Assembly (NCBI GenBank): GCA_003216535.1
Contig: QCIS01000007.1
Location: 48,985 to 112,984, forward strand
Source: Prochlorococcus sp. AG-402-N08
GTDB lineage: Bacteria > Cyanobacteriota > Cyanobacteriia > PCC-6307 > Cyanobiaceae
Length of the DNA stretch: 64,000 nt
Direction: 5' to 3'
Position numbers and translations under genes: made by a program
Part shown: piece by piece, positions 48,730 through 58,638 of the stretch
Numbering within the stretch: position 1 is the stretch's first letter
How the letters are laid out: each line of letters begins with the position of its first letter
The notes under the pieces: generated by a model
What the model saw: the letters and a program-made list of their open reading frames with translations, nothing else
The model's database searches: none
What the model was told of the DNA's origin: nothing

Positions 48730-50484
48730 TTACTCAAGCAATTTATCCTTAATATCTTCTTCTCTTTTTGCACTTGAAATTATTTTTTTTAGGTTTTCTT
48801 TTAATTCTTTTAAAGGTAATTTTGAAATTTTTAAATTACTATTTTTATCCATACTTACTAAAAAATTAAATTGACATGAGGTGTCAAGTTTTGGAAAATC
48901 ACTTCTTTGGTGTGCTCCTCTACTCTCATTTCTTTGGAGTGCAGAAAGAATTGTCGCTTTTGCGCTATACAAAGATGATTGTAAATCAAAAATCAAGGCT
49001 AGATCTTCGCAATTATATTTATCGATTCTTATATCAATATCATTAAGTTTCTTTTTGATGCTTTCAATTTTTGACAATCCTTCTAAAAGTAAGGACTGGT
49101 TTTTAATTACACCACAATATTTCCACATAATTAACCGCAATTCGTGCTGGAGAGGTCTGACTAGTTCATTTCCTTTTTTAAGGAACTTATTAATGTTTTC
49201 ATGCGCATTGGCTATAGTTTTATTAGATCTTAATTGCTTATCTATTTTTTTTGAATATTCTGAAGATGCAATCCCAGCACGTTTCCCAAAAATAAGTATT
49301 TCTGCCAAAGAATTCCCACCTAAACGATTGGCCCCATGAAGTCCTCCCGCAACCTCCCCTGCTGCAAAAAGGCCCTTGACAGAGGTTGATAAATCATCTG
49401 GATTAACTAAGATTCCACCCATGGAATAGTGAGCAGTAGGAGCAACTTCCATTGGTGATTTAGAAATGTCAAGCATTTGAGATTCTATAAATTTTCTATA
49501 TATATTAGGCAGTTTTTCAATAATAAATTCTTTACTTTTATGGCTTATATCAAGATAAATCGCACCATTTTTTGTTCCGCGGCCTTCAATTATTTCTGTA
49601 TAATTTGCTATTGCCACTTTATCTCTAGTTGATAATTCCATTCTTTTAGGATCATAATTTTTCATAAATCTTTCCCCTTTATTATTAATTAACTTTCCAC
49701 CTTCCCCTCTTACTGCTTCGGTAACCAAAGTCCCTTCAATTTCTTCTGGTAAAACCATACCAGAAGGGTGAAATTGTACCATCTCCATATCTATCAATTT
49801 ACATCCTGCTTTAAGACCCAAATAATATCCATCACCTGTATTTTCATTTTTTCTAGATGAGCTTTTTTTCCATAATCTTGTGTGTCCACCTGTACATAAA
49901 ATAACTGCATCTGCCAAGTGCACTGTTCTCTCTGAAGAAGACATATTAAAGGACATTGCTCCAAAGCAAGTATTTTCTTTAATTAGTAGTTCTGTTACGT
50001 ATTGATTATCATAAATTGGAATATTTAATTCATCTGATTTTTTTAAAAGTGTTTTCAAAATCGACAATCCAGTAAAGTCACCTGAATAACAAGTTCTACG
50101 ATATTTATGGGCCCCAAAAAATCTTTGATCAAGATTACCATTTTTTAATTTCGCAAGATCTGCCCCCCATTCATCTATTTCTTTAACTAAAAAAGGGGAT
50201 TCTTTAGCCATTATTTCAACCTTTAAAGGATCGCCTATGCAATAACCTTCTAAGTAAGTATCAATAAAATGTTGTTCCCATGAGTCTTCTTTATCTAAAT
50301 TGCCCAAAGCGGCATTAATGCCCCCTGCAGCTAAAACTGTATGAGCATCAGTCTTCGGTCTTTTCCCAAGAATACATACATCAAGACCAGATTTTTTAAT
50401 TTCAATAGCAGATCTTAAACCAGCTCCTCCACAACCAATTACAAGAACATTTGTGATTTGAGTGAGATGATCTTTAAAAGGCAA
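48730..50484 (-). CDS. sdhA: Succinate dehydrogenase/fumarate reductase flavoprotein subunit
   Basis: VLVIGCGGAGLRSAIEIKKSGLDVCILGKRPKTDAHTVLAAGGINAALG...HPSGM...APTAHYSMGGILVNPD...LHGANRLGGNSLAEILIFGKRAG. Confidence 0.88.
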   Translation of the reverse strand: MPFKDHLTQITNVLVIGCGGAGLRSAIEIKKSGLDVCILGKRPKTDAHTVLAAGGINAALGNLDKEDSWEQHFIDTYLEGYCIGDPLKVEIMAKESPFLVKEIDEWGADLAKLKNGNLDQRFFGAHKYRRTCYSGDFTGLSILKTLLKKSDELNIPIYDNQYVTELLIKENTCFGAMSFNMSSSERTVHLADAVILCTGGHTRLWKKSSSRKNENTGDGYYLGLKAGCKLIDMEMVQFHPSGMVLPEEIEGTLVTEAVRGEGGKLINNKGERFMKNYDPKRMELSTRDKVAIANYTEIIEGRGTKNGAIYLDISHKSKEFIIEKLPNIYRKFIESQMLDISKSPMEVAPTAHYSMGGILVNPDDLSTSVKGLFAAGEVAGGLHGANRLGGNSLAEILIFGKRAGIASSEYSKKIDKQLRSNKTIANAHENINKFLKKGNELVRPLQHELRLIMWKYCGVIKNQSLLLEGLSKIESIKKKLNDIDIRIDKYNCEDLALIFDLQSSLYSAKATILSALQRNESRGAHQRSDFPKLDTSCQFNFLVSMDKNSNLKISKLPLKELKENLKKIISSAKREEDIKDKLLE

Positions 50485-50789
50485 TTTATTTCAAAATTAA
50501 TCTTACTAATTATTCTAACTCCTCTTAATAAACAATAAATCAATACTTTCTCTTAAACTTTAAAAAATATTTTAACTAAGTTTTTATTGGCTTTATATGT
50601 AAGAGGAGCATTATCGTAAAAATAGATTTTTGAAAGTAATCAAAAAAGTTTTGTTTTAAAAAACAGGTAAGATATTCTTCTAAAGTAAAAACTATTAGAG
50701 AAATTCTAAATTTTTTTTATTGATTCTATTAGTTTATTTTGAAATTATTTTATTTGACCTTTACCTTTATTATTTTTTATTCACAATGT

Positions 50790-51557
50790 CTAAGCCTTTA
50801 TCATATAAAATTTTCCAGAAATGTCTTTTTCAAGTATTTTATTAGGATCAATATTCTGAGATAATAAATATTCATCTATAGCCTTTTTACTCCCAGGGAA
50901 CTTCTTTAATGTTTCATCATTATACTCATCGAAAAGAATTATTCCTCCAGGATTAACAAGGGGTAGAAGTTTTTCTAAGCATTGCTTATAAGATTCATAT
51001 AAATCAACATCAATATGTAAAAATGATATGCCGCCTTTATTTTTAATATTAAGTAAAACTTCTTCATTCAAAGTATCTGCAAAAAAACCTTTATGAATAT
51101 GAATTCTTGATTTATTATCAGCAAAATATTCTTTTTTATTTTTAGAGTTATTTGAACAAGAAATTATTTCTTTAAGATTATTTTCATTGATATAGTTCCA
51201 TTCCCCTTTCTTTGCTTGATAATTGCCTGTCATATCTTCTTTTGATAATTCAGGGAATCCCTGAAAACTGTCAAACAAAAAAAGGTTTCTAAAGTCTTTT
51301 TTAAATTGAAGAATTGATTCTATTATTAAAGCTGATCTTCCGTATCCAACTCCACATTCTACAAAACAACCTGGGATTTTTTCTGCAATTAGATATGCGG
51401 GATAAATTCTTTCTAAAAAAAACTTCAAATTTTTAGAAGATAGTGTTAATTTTTTGCTGGTCCAAGTAAAAAAAATCTTGTTAAATAAAGAGGAATTTAA
51501 TTTAGAATTCTTTGATAATTTGTTAACTATTTTTTTGTAAATTAACTTAATCTTCAT
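50790..51557 (-). CDS. TylF/macrocin O-methyltransferase-family protein
   Basis: VECGVGYGRSALIIESIL...LFDSFQGFPELSKED...GGISFLHIDVDLYESYKQCLEKLLPLVNPGGIILFDEYND. Confidence 0.87.
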   Translation of the reverse strand: MKIKLIYKKIVNKLSKNSKLNSSLFNKIFFTWTSKKLTLSSKNLKFFLERIYPAYLIAEKIPGCFVECGVGYGRSALIIESILQFKKDFRNLFLFDSFQGFPELSKEDMTGNYQAKKGEWNYINENNLKEIISCSNNSKNKKEYFADNKSRIHIHKGFFADTLNEEVLLNIKNKGGISFLHIDVDLYESYKQCLEKLLPLVNPGGIILFDEYNDETLKKFPGSKKAIDEYLLSQNIDPNKILEKDISGKFYMIKA

Positions 51558-51673
51558 TTTAAAAAATTTAGCATTTAAAGTTATCTTTAAAAATATTGAA
51601 AGTATTTATTAGATAGATATTATTAGTTGTTATAAATTATATTAGAATTTTAAGGGTAATCTAATAATATTTA

Positions 51674-52522
51674 TTAATATTTAAAGTTCAGATTTGATTC
51701 CATCTTCCTCCAGTGGGAATGTGTTGAGTAAGTAGCTACAAATACAATTCTATCATCCTTTAATTTTATACTGCCCTTATGCGGTGTTTGCTCAGTATCA
51801 ACCAAAAAAGCAGTTCCTTTTGGACCTATTATGGACACAGGATCAAGATTAATTTTTAATTTTTCTAATTTCTTATCATGAATATGGCCCAGAGTTGATG
51901 CTTTTTTGATGAATAATTTAGAGCTCTTTGAATCTTTTTCACTTAATATAAAGGGACCATAATCATCAGTAATAACATCAGTTAAATATATAAATAATTT
52001 TATAATTTTACTATCTAATTTATCAATATGCCACAGTTGACTTCCTCTTAATGAGCCAATTATATTTCGAGATAAGACTATATCAGCCCTCCTGAAACAA
52101 GGATGCATTCCTAAATACTTAGAGACAATTTCTATTATTTTTTTATTTGTCATTAATTTATACATTATATGATCTGATTGGTAAATTACCCCTCTATTTA
52201 TTGCCCTAATATTTTTATAATCCAAAATATCATAAATATTTTTACACTTTTCTTGAATAATATTGTGAGTATAGGAGTAAAGAGCATTTATTTCATCTGC
52301 ACAAAAAAATTGATTCGGCAACAAGGAGTATCCTTTTATATCTAATTTTTTAAGAATTGATTTTTGATTTGAGCTTAATATTATGGATTTACTAAATTTT
52401 TTACCTTTCGATATCCTTTTAAAAAAAATTATATTTCTTATAAATTTTATAAATATAAATTTATAAGTATTTGAATATTTATTAATTACTTTGATTAAGT
52501 TAACAAAAATAAACTTCGACAT
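51674..52522 (-). CDS. Phytanoyl-CoA dioxygenase (PhyH)-family protein
   Basis: SQLWHIDKLDSKIIKLFIYLTDV (HxD), TPHKGSIKLKDDRIVFVATYSTHSHWR (distal His). Confidence 0.75.
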   Translation of the reverse strand: MSKFIFVNLIKVINKYSNTYKFIFIKFIRNIIFFKRISKGKKFSKSIILSSNQKSILKKLDIKGYSLLPNQFFCADEINALYSYTHNIIQEKCKNIYDILDYKNIRAINRGVIYQSDHIMYKLMTNKKIIEIVSKYLGMHPCFRRADIVLSRNIIGSLRGSQLWHIDKLDSKIIKLFIYLTDVITDDYGPFILSEKDSKSSKLFIKKASTLGHIHDKKLEKLKINLDPVSIIGPKGTAFLVDTEQTPHKGSIKLKDDRIVFVATYSTHSHWRKMESNLNFKY

Positions 52523-52703
52523 TAAATATTCTTTATAAAAATGATAACAAAAAACATATATATTTAACTTTGAGATAAAAGTTTTTAATAAATCTGTATT
52601 TATTTAAATCCTTTAATTAAAAACAAATCTTTTTTTCATAAATTATTTTTAATTCAGAAAAGTGGTATAAATGAATTAAGAAAGGAATTTTTTTTTTGAA
52701 AAT

Positions 52704-54095
52704 ATGTCTAGAATTATCTGCTTAGAGTTAAATGAAGTGCCTAATGAAATAATGATCGAATTCTTGCCTAAAATCAAAAGCGATGATAAAAATGCAGATT
52801 TTATTTATTCACCAACTATTTCAAATGATAAAGACCACTTACACCCATGGGTTACTTGGAGTTCAGTGCATAGAGGAGTAAGCCATCTTATCCACGGAAT
52901 TAGTGATATTAACCAAGAATGTTCAAGACAAAATGAGCTATATCCCACCATAATGGATGAACTTATAAATGAAGGTTTTCGAGTTGGAGTATTTGGATCA
53001 ATGCATTCAGGTTCTGTTCCAATTAGCCAACATAAAAAGTATTCTTTTTTTGTACCTGAAGCTTTCGCTAACCACTCAGAGTGTAAGCCTTCAACCCTTA
53101 ATGATTTTCAAAAACTTAATTTATCTATGTCAAGAAAATCAGCAAGGGTTATTGATAGAAGTGTTCCAAGATTAAAATACCTATTAGGGGCACTTAAATC
53201 ATATTTAAAACATGCTTATCACTTTCGCGGTTTATTCTGTGCATTGAAACAATTAGCGATTGAAATTGCTTTCCCCTGGACTAAGACTAGGAGAAGAATT
53301 TTACAGTCTGATCTCCTTTTTGATACATATATGTCCCTTTTGAATAAATCAAATCCAGATTATTCAAATTTCTTTACTAATCACGTCGCTTCATCCATGC
53401 ATAGATTTTGGGAGGCTAAATTCCCAAATCATTATCCAACAAAAATAAGTTCTGAAAAATGGATAAAAAGATATAAGTATGAGATAGATGAAGCTATGAA
53501 ATCAACTATTTACTATATTAAATCTCTGATGAAATATGCCGAAAATAATAACGATACTCAACTTTGGATCATTTCAAGTATGGGACAAGCTGCTGTAAAA
53601 AACTATAAAAAATCAAAATTTTTTTATGAAATTAATAATATGGATAAATTTTTATATTCTCTAATAGGTTTTGAAGTTAATTTCAAACAGTTGCCTCAAA
53701 TGATCCCAATATATGGATTAGAGTCAAGTGAAGAAACGATTAATTTAATAGAAGAAAAACTAAAAACTATTTCTTGTGATATTGATTTAAAAATAAGTTC
53801 TAGAACTTCTAAAACTATCGCATTTCTGTTTAGTAAAAAAGTCAGAAAAAATTTTAAAAGTGAACCATCATTTATTAATTCAGCGAACAAAAACAGAGTA
53901 AGGGTTGAAGGAATTAGAAAGATTCATATAGATGAAGATTCAGGAAGTTCCGCTTATCACGTACCGCAGGGTATTCTTTATCGCTATGGTTATTCCCTTC
54001 CTCAATTAAAAAAATATTATGATCATAATGGATTCCTACCAATTGAATCTATTAAAGAATTAATGATAAAAGTTATTCAAAATAAGAAGATCTAA
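52704..54095 (+). CDS. Alkaline phosphatase/phosphodiesterase-superfamily-like protein
   Basis: HPWVTWSSVHRGVSHLIHGI; NHVASSMHRFWEAKFPNHY (like HxFW of type I phosphodiesterases); SAYHVPQGILYRYG near the C-terminus. Confidence 0.55.
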   Translation: MSRIICLELNEVPNEIMIEFLPKIKSDDKNADFIYSPTISNDKDHLHPWVTWSSVHRGVSHLIHGISDINQECSRQNELYPTIMDELINEGFRVGVFGSMHSGSVPISQHKKYSFFVPEAFANHSECKPSTLNDFQKLNLSMSRKSARVIDRSVPRLKYLLGALKSYLKHAYHFRGLFCALKQLAIEIAFPWTKTRRRILQSDLLFDTYMSLLNKSNPDYSNFFTNHVASSMHRFWEAKFPNHYPTKISSEKWIKRYKYEIDEAMKSTIYYIKSLMKYAENNNDTQLWIISSMGQAAVKNYKKSKFFYEINNMDKFLYSLIGFEVNFKQLPQMIPIYGLESSEETINLIEEKLKTISCDIDLKISSRTSKTIAFLFSKKVRKNFKSEPSFINSANKNRVRVEGIRKIHIDEDSGSSAYHVPQGILYRYGYSLPQLKKYYDHNGFLPIESIKELMIKVIQNKKI

Positions 54096-54348
54096 AACTA
54101 ATAATACATAGTTGTTACTTTATTTCGTTTTTTTATATTGAACAGACCAGGGAAAGTCATTTTTTGATTTAATTGATTTTCTTGTGATATCAATCCAAGT
54201 TAAAGTTTTCATTTCTGCAACAATAAAAGTACTTCTAAGAGAATTTTAGAGAGCAGAATCGCATAAACAAGGTTGGACAAGGCGTGAAAAAAGTTATGTT
54301 GTTACTAAACGCTGTCTGAAAACTATTGTTATGACTAGAAAAATTAAG

Positions 54349-54421
54349 TGGAACCAAGGAGATTCGAACTCCTGACCCCCTGCATGCCATGCAGGTGCTC
54401 TACCAGCTGAGCTATGGCCCC
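54349..54421 (-). tRNA. tRNA-Ala(GGC)
   Basis: GGGGCCATAGCTCAGCTGGTAGAGCACCTGCATGGCATGCAGGGGGTCAGGAGTTCGAATCTCCTTGGTTCCA: cloverleaf, TTCGAAT T-loop, anticodon GGC in the ATGGCAT loop, G3:U70 alanine identity pair, CCA not encoded. Confidence 0.96.
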
Positions 54422-54479
54422 AGATAGTTATTATAGGAATCATATCAACTAATCCTAGCATTTTTGATTTGAATCTTTG

Positions 54480-55294
54480 TTAACTTTTTAAATTCTGGTT
54501 TATATTTTTGTTCTTATATAGAGCTGTTATTCGAGTGCCCGCTACTTTAAAGTTAACTAATTCAAATTGCCTCTTTAAAAGAAAATTTGTAACTGGAATC
54601 AATTCACTTTCTGCATTTTCTCCTCTCCCAAATCCTAAATCCGCAGTAATAAATTCTACATTATTAATTTTTTCTCCTAATCCCTCAACCCCTCAGGTCC
54701 AGCACCTTCGACTTCAATTTTTATACATTTAATTCTTGAATGAATGAATTCTTCTATTCTTTTTACTTATATGGTCTTCTGAATATTGTTTTCTTTTGGT
54801 TTAATAATTGTTGATCCTGCATTATCTGGCCTTAAATAAAATTTTATATTACAGTTTTTGTTGTATAAGCCATAGTTATAAACAACACTTGGATATACGT
54901 TTTGTTTTAAAAGTTCAAATTCTGTTTTTCCAGGTTCAAATCCAATGTAATTTATTTTAATAGAATTTAAATTAAACCAAATTTTTATATCGCCTACATT
55001 CGCACCACAATCTAAAAGTATATCGTCATCCTTAAAATTAATCTCTTTAAAAAAATATAAATCAGCTAATTTGTCCGCTCTCTTTCTAAACCCTTTTTCA
55101 TAACATCTATTGCATTGTTTTAAATGTCTTATCTTCATTTTAAAATTAGGAATTGTTTTATCAACGCAATTAAAATAAGAATTTTCCCACTTTATTCTCA
55201 ATGGTGAATTTATCAAAAAAAGAGACTTTAAATTAAATAAAAGTGCAAATATTTGTTTATATTGTTTTTCTAAAATTTTCCTAAATACGTTCAA
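54480..55294 (-). pseudogene. FkbM-family methyltransferase pseudogene (the ORF track shows only the N-terminal part, 54767-55294)
   Basis: N-part ...DDILLDCGANVGDIKIWF...YIGFEPGKTEFELLKQNV...IQKTI*; continues past TAA as VKRIEEFIHSRIKCIKIEVEGAGPEGL, then after a frameshift GEKINNVEFITADLGFGRGENAESELIPVTNFLLKRQFELVNFKVAGTRITALYKNKNINQNLKS*. Confidence 0.88.
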
Positions 55295-55427
55295 AATATA
55301 ACAATGGTTAAAAATTATTAATTTCTTAAATAATTCATTTATCTTGAAAATTTATACTAACTTACCGTAATTTTAACTTTTAAAAAATAAAGGTTTATAA
55401 AAATAAATTTTATAAGCTTAGATGTTT

Positions 55428-55526
55428 TTATTCCAAAGAAAGAAAGCTATTAATGCAAAGGTATTTTTAAATTTTTATTAGGTTTTCAAATCCTGTACGC
55501 TTCATTAAATCCAGATTTCCTTGTAA
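55428..55526 (-). pseudogene. 3' remnant of a CmoA-like methyltransferase gene
   Basis: LQGNLDLMKRTGFENLIKI*KYLCINSFLSLE* aligns with the C-terminus of the intact gene at 45409-46119 (NGNLELLNRAGFKDITSVFKWACFEGFLAIK*). Confidence 0.72.
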
Positions 55527-55643
55527 AAAAAATTAAAGAGTGTTTATTAATAAATTTTTATTTAATTTCCATGATTATTTTTTAAACTAATATTATTTTT
55601 AAAAAAATTATCTTTAAAAAAACTAGAATTAAATTTATTGAAT

Positions 55644-57377
55644 TTAATCTAATATTATAAATCCTTTAAAATCTATCTTTAATAATTGAAATTTTTTATT
55701 TAAGGTTATCAATTCTTTATAAGATGAGAATCCAAGAGAAGTGAACAATATTGTAAAGTCTGATTTATTGCAAGCCTCTAATTGATTTTGAGAGGAAATT
55801 AAATTAATTTTTTTGTTGAGAATAGCATCATTATTTATAAACTTTATTAAATTTTCCAGATAAGATTTATTAATATCCTCAAGTGTGAGAAAAGTCATTT
55901 TATTAGCATTTTGATTTTTTAAAAATATCTTTAAAAATTCTTTTTCATTTGAATCTATAAACTGATCATTTTTGTTAATCCTGCCTAAAAAAGAAGCAGA
56001 TAAAACATTTTCAAGTTGCTGAAGAGAATAAACTTTATCAGATTTTTTTTCTTTATAAATGGATAACAATATTCCTAGGAAAGATCCAGCCAAAAGACCT
56101 ATAAGAGCAATATTTCTTCTTGATGGGCCTACAGGCTCTGTTAGTAATGTTGGCTGCGTAATTAATCGCCAAGGCTCAGAAGTTTGTGCCTGTTTAAGCC
56201 GAAGGGTTCTTAGGTTTTTTTCTAAAGATAATAAAGTTTTTTCATCTCTAGCAGCTTCCCTTATTAATTCTCGATATTTTAATAAAACTCCTTTAGGTCT
56301 ACTAGCCGCTTCCATTTTTGCCTCAGCTTCTAATTTCGCAACTTTAAGATATTTTATAGCTCTAGATCTGAGTAGATCGATGGTTAATTTTCTTTGCTCT
56401 AATAACTGAATTATTGAAGGATCATTCTCAGTAAATTTGGTTCTTAAAACTACTAATCGACTCTCAATATCTTTTAATGTTGTTGGTAAGCCCTCTCTTT
56501 CAAGAGCTGGTATTGAGGATCCAAAATATTGCAGATTTTCATAATCAGTTTGATCTAACTCATTAATTTTTTTTATTTGCAAATCAATTGTTCTTATTTG
56601 ATTAGCAGCTTGAACTCGAATATTTTCAATATTAATTATTGAAGGAATACCGACAAAGCCTGAAGAAACTGTAAGGGGTTTTTCATTAGGAGTAGATTCT
56701 GAATTGCTTTTATCAATACCTTTACCCAAGTAAATCATATCTTGATCAATTGCATAATTTTGAGCAGCTTTAATAGAAATTCCACTCTTTTCTCTAAATA
56801 AATTAATCTGATTTATTAAGTATTTTTTTATTCCTTCTTCTTGCCTTTGTTTAATTTCTACAGAATAATCTTGATAAATTGATGACATTTTTTGTAAAGC
56901 AGGCAAAATCATTTCTTTATTGCTATCTCTATATGCAATATTAAGAATTGAGGTCCCTTTCAATAAATCAATTTCCAATCTAGATTGCCATTTATAAAAA
57001 GGTATTTGATTCCTTATATCCGCCTTATTTTTTCCATTGACTAAATCGTAAAGAGGCATTAAAACTGATGGGCTTTTGAGAATTCCAACTTGCGTCTTTA
57101 GATTATTAGTTTTATTTGATTCTATAAAGTTACTCAAAGCAGGATTAATATTACTTATTTTGGACTCCATTTCAGAATCCAATACTATCTGAAACTCACC
57201 TTGCCAGATTTTTTTTAAAGAAAGAGCTTGTAAGCAAGCTATAAAAAAGGAAATAAGAGATATAGTGCCAATTAAAACTTTATTTCTTAAAATCAAAGAG
57301 ACCAAATTAACAAGATCTATTTCATCATTAAATTTTTTTTCAGAAGTAATATTTGTAAAATTTGAATTTTTTTTCAT
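55644..57377 (-). CDS. Polysaccharide co-polymerase / Wzc-GumC-like chain-length protein
   Basis: N-terminal Wzz-type TM region; long coiled-coil region; LTEPVGPSRRNIALIGLLAGSFLGILLSIYKEK. Confidence 0.88.
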   Translation of the reverse strand: MKKNSNFTNITSEKKFNDEIDLVNLVSLILRNKVLIGTISLISFFIACLQALSLKKIWQGEFQIVLDSEMESKISNINPALSNFIESNKTNNLKTQVGILKSPSVLMPLYDLVNGKNKADIRNQIPFYKWQSRLEIDLLKGTSILNIAYRDSNKEMILPALQKMSSIYQDYSVEIKQRQEEGIKKYLINQINLFREKSGISIKAAQNYAIDQDMIYLGKGIDKSNSESTPNEKPLTVSSGFVGIPSIINIENIRVQAANQIRTIDLQIKKINELDQTDYENLQYFGSSIPALEREGLPTTLKDIESRLVVLRTKFTENDPSIIQLLEQRKLTIDLLRSRAIKYLKVAKLEAEAKMEAASRPKGVLLKYRELIREAARDEKTLLSLEKNLRTLRLKQAQTSEPWRLITQPTLLTEPVGPSRRNIALIGLLAGSFLGILLSIYKEKKSDKVYSLQQLENVLSASFLGRINKNDQFIDSNEKEFLKIFLKNQNANKMTFLTLEDINKSYLENLIKFINNDAILNKKINLISSQNQLEACNKSDFTILFTSLGFSSYKELITLNKKFQLLKIDFKGFIILD

Positions 57378-57382
57378 TTTAA

Positions 57383-58558
57383 TTATTCATTTAGTACTTT
57401 GATCAGACTATAAGTTGAAAAAACACCTATAAAGGGACTTGTAAATTCTCTTATAACTTCACTGGTTGCAGTTAAAACATTATTTCCTACAATTATCAAG
57501 TCGCCACTTCTTAGAGTGGGATTTCCAAATTGACCTCTCTTTTTATTTGTTAGTCTAAATTTTCTTTTATCGATTGAGCCATCTGATTCGAATCTTATAA
57601 ATGTTACTGGGCCTCTAACTATTTTAGCTCCACCAGCCATGTCAACCGCATCTGATAAAACACTCGTTCGTGATACGGTTGTATTCCCTGGTCTATTAAC
57701 CCTCCCTGAAACAAAAACATTGATAAATCTTGGATTTAAACTTGATAAGATAGCCTTTGTTAATATTTTTTTATTTGGCTCTTGATTTCTTTGAACTTTT
57801 ATCAAATCTGAATCGTAAATCCTTATATTTTGACTATTTTCTCCAATAGTCAATAATTCTTCAAAATTTATTGTCGTCATTTTTTTCCCTGATCCACTAG
57901 AAATATTGTTTTTACGAATGATTTGAATATTATTCAAACTACTATATTGAGTTATGCCACCACTAGCTCTAATAGCATCAAAAACAGTAGGGAAATAGAA
58001 ATTTACATTATTATTTGAATCATAGGCTTGATTAGCAAACATAGATAAATTAGATTCTCCTTTAATACCATTATTTGTAGAAGATCCATCAAATTTATTG
58101 GGTTCTGAATTTTGAACTTGAAGTGAAAAAGATCCCTGCATTGTTTTAAGTCCTGGGTTTACTACTTCTCCATCCACAAAAACTCTTATTGGTCTATAGC
58201 TGGTAATAATAGTTTCAACCTTTGGAAATTTTACAAACTTTAGATAAGCCTCGTTTAAAACAGAATTAAGTTCATTTATAGTGAGTCCACTTACATATAT
58301 TCTTTCTAACTTTGGAAGATTTATTGTCCCCTCGCCATCCACTGTTACTGATTCAGAAAGTCCTATATCTCTTGAAATAATGATAGCTAACTGATCTCCT
58401 GGACCAATGATATAGTCATTAGATGGTAATTGATCAAGATAATCAACTGATATTTTTTTTTCAATATTTTTTTGTGAAGCTTGTAGATTTAAAAAAGGGA
58501 AATAATTAAATACAATAAAAAGTAAAATATATGGATAAATTAGAAACTTATTTTTCAA
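57383..58558 (-). CDS. wza: Polysaccharide export protein, Wza-like (SLBB domains)
   Basis: DYIIGPGDQLAIIISRDIGLSESVTVDGEGTINLPKLERIYVSGLTINEL...VFVDGEVVNPGL...VFVSGRVNRPGNTTV. Confidence 0.92.
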   Translation of the reverse strand: MKNKFLIYPYILLFIVFNYFPFLNLQASQKNIEKKISVDYLDQLPSNDYIIGPGDQLAIIISRDIGLSESVTVDGEGTINLPKLERIYVSGLTINELNSVLNEAYLKFVKFPKVETIITSYRPIRVFVDGEVVNPGLKTMQGSFSLQVQNSEPNKFDGSSTNNGIKGESNLSMFANQAYDSNNNVNFYFPTVFDAIRASGGITQYSSLNNIQIIRKNNISSGSGKKMTTINFEELLTIGENSQNIRIYDSDLIKVQRNQEPNKKILTKAILSSLNPRFINVFVSGRVNRPGNTTVSRTSVLSDAVDMAGGAKIVRGPVTFIRFESDGSIDKRKFRLTNKKRGQFGNPTLRSGDLIIVGNNVLTATSEVIREFTSPFIGVFSTYSLIKVLNE

Positions 58559-58638
58559 AGTTAAATGTAGCCTACTTTTTAAAAGTATAACTTAAAGCCT
58601 CGGAAAAAAAAAATTCGATAATTTATTATTAAATTTTT

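Noticed and set aside
54240-54348. Plus-strand RAESHKQGWTRREKSYVVTKRCLKTIVMTRK, coding-like stretch beside the tRNA
   Set aside because: Has an upstream in-frame stop, runs into the tRNA on the opposite strand, and I recognise no family.
54508-54732. 74-aa plus-strand ORF in the track
   Set aside because: It is antisense to the decayed C-terminal part of the FkbM pseudogene; no independent coding evidence.
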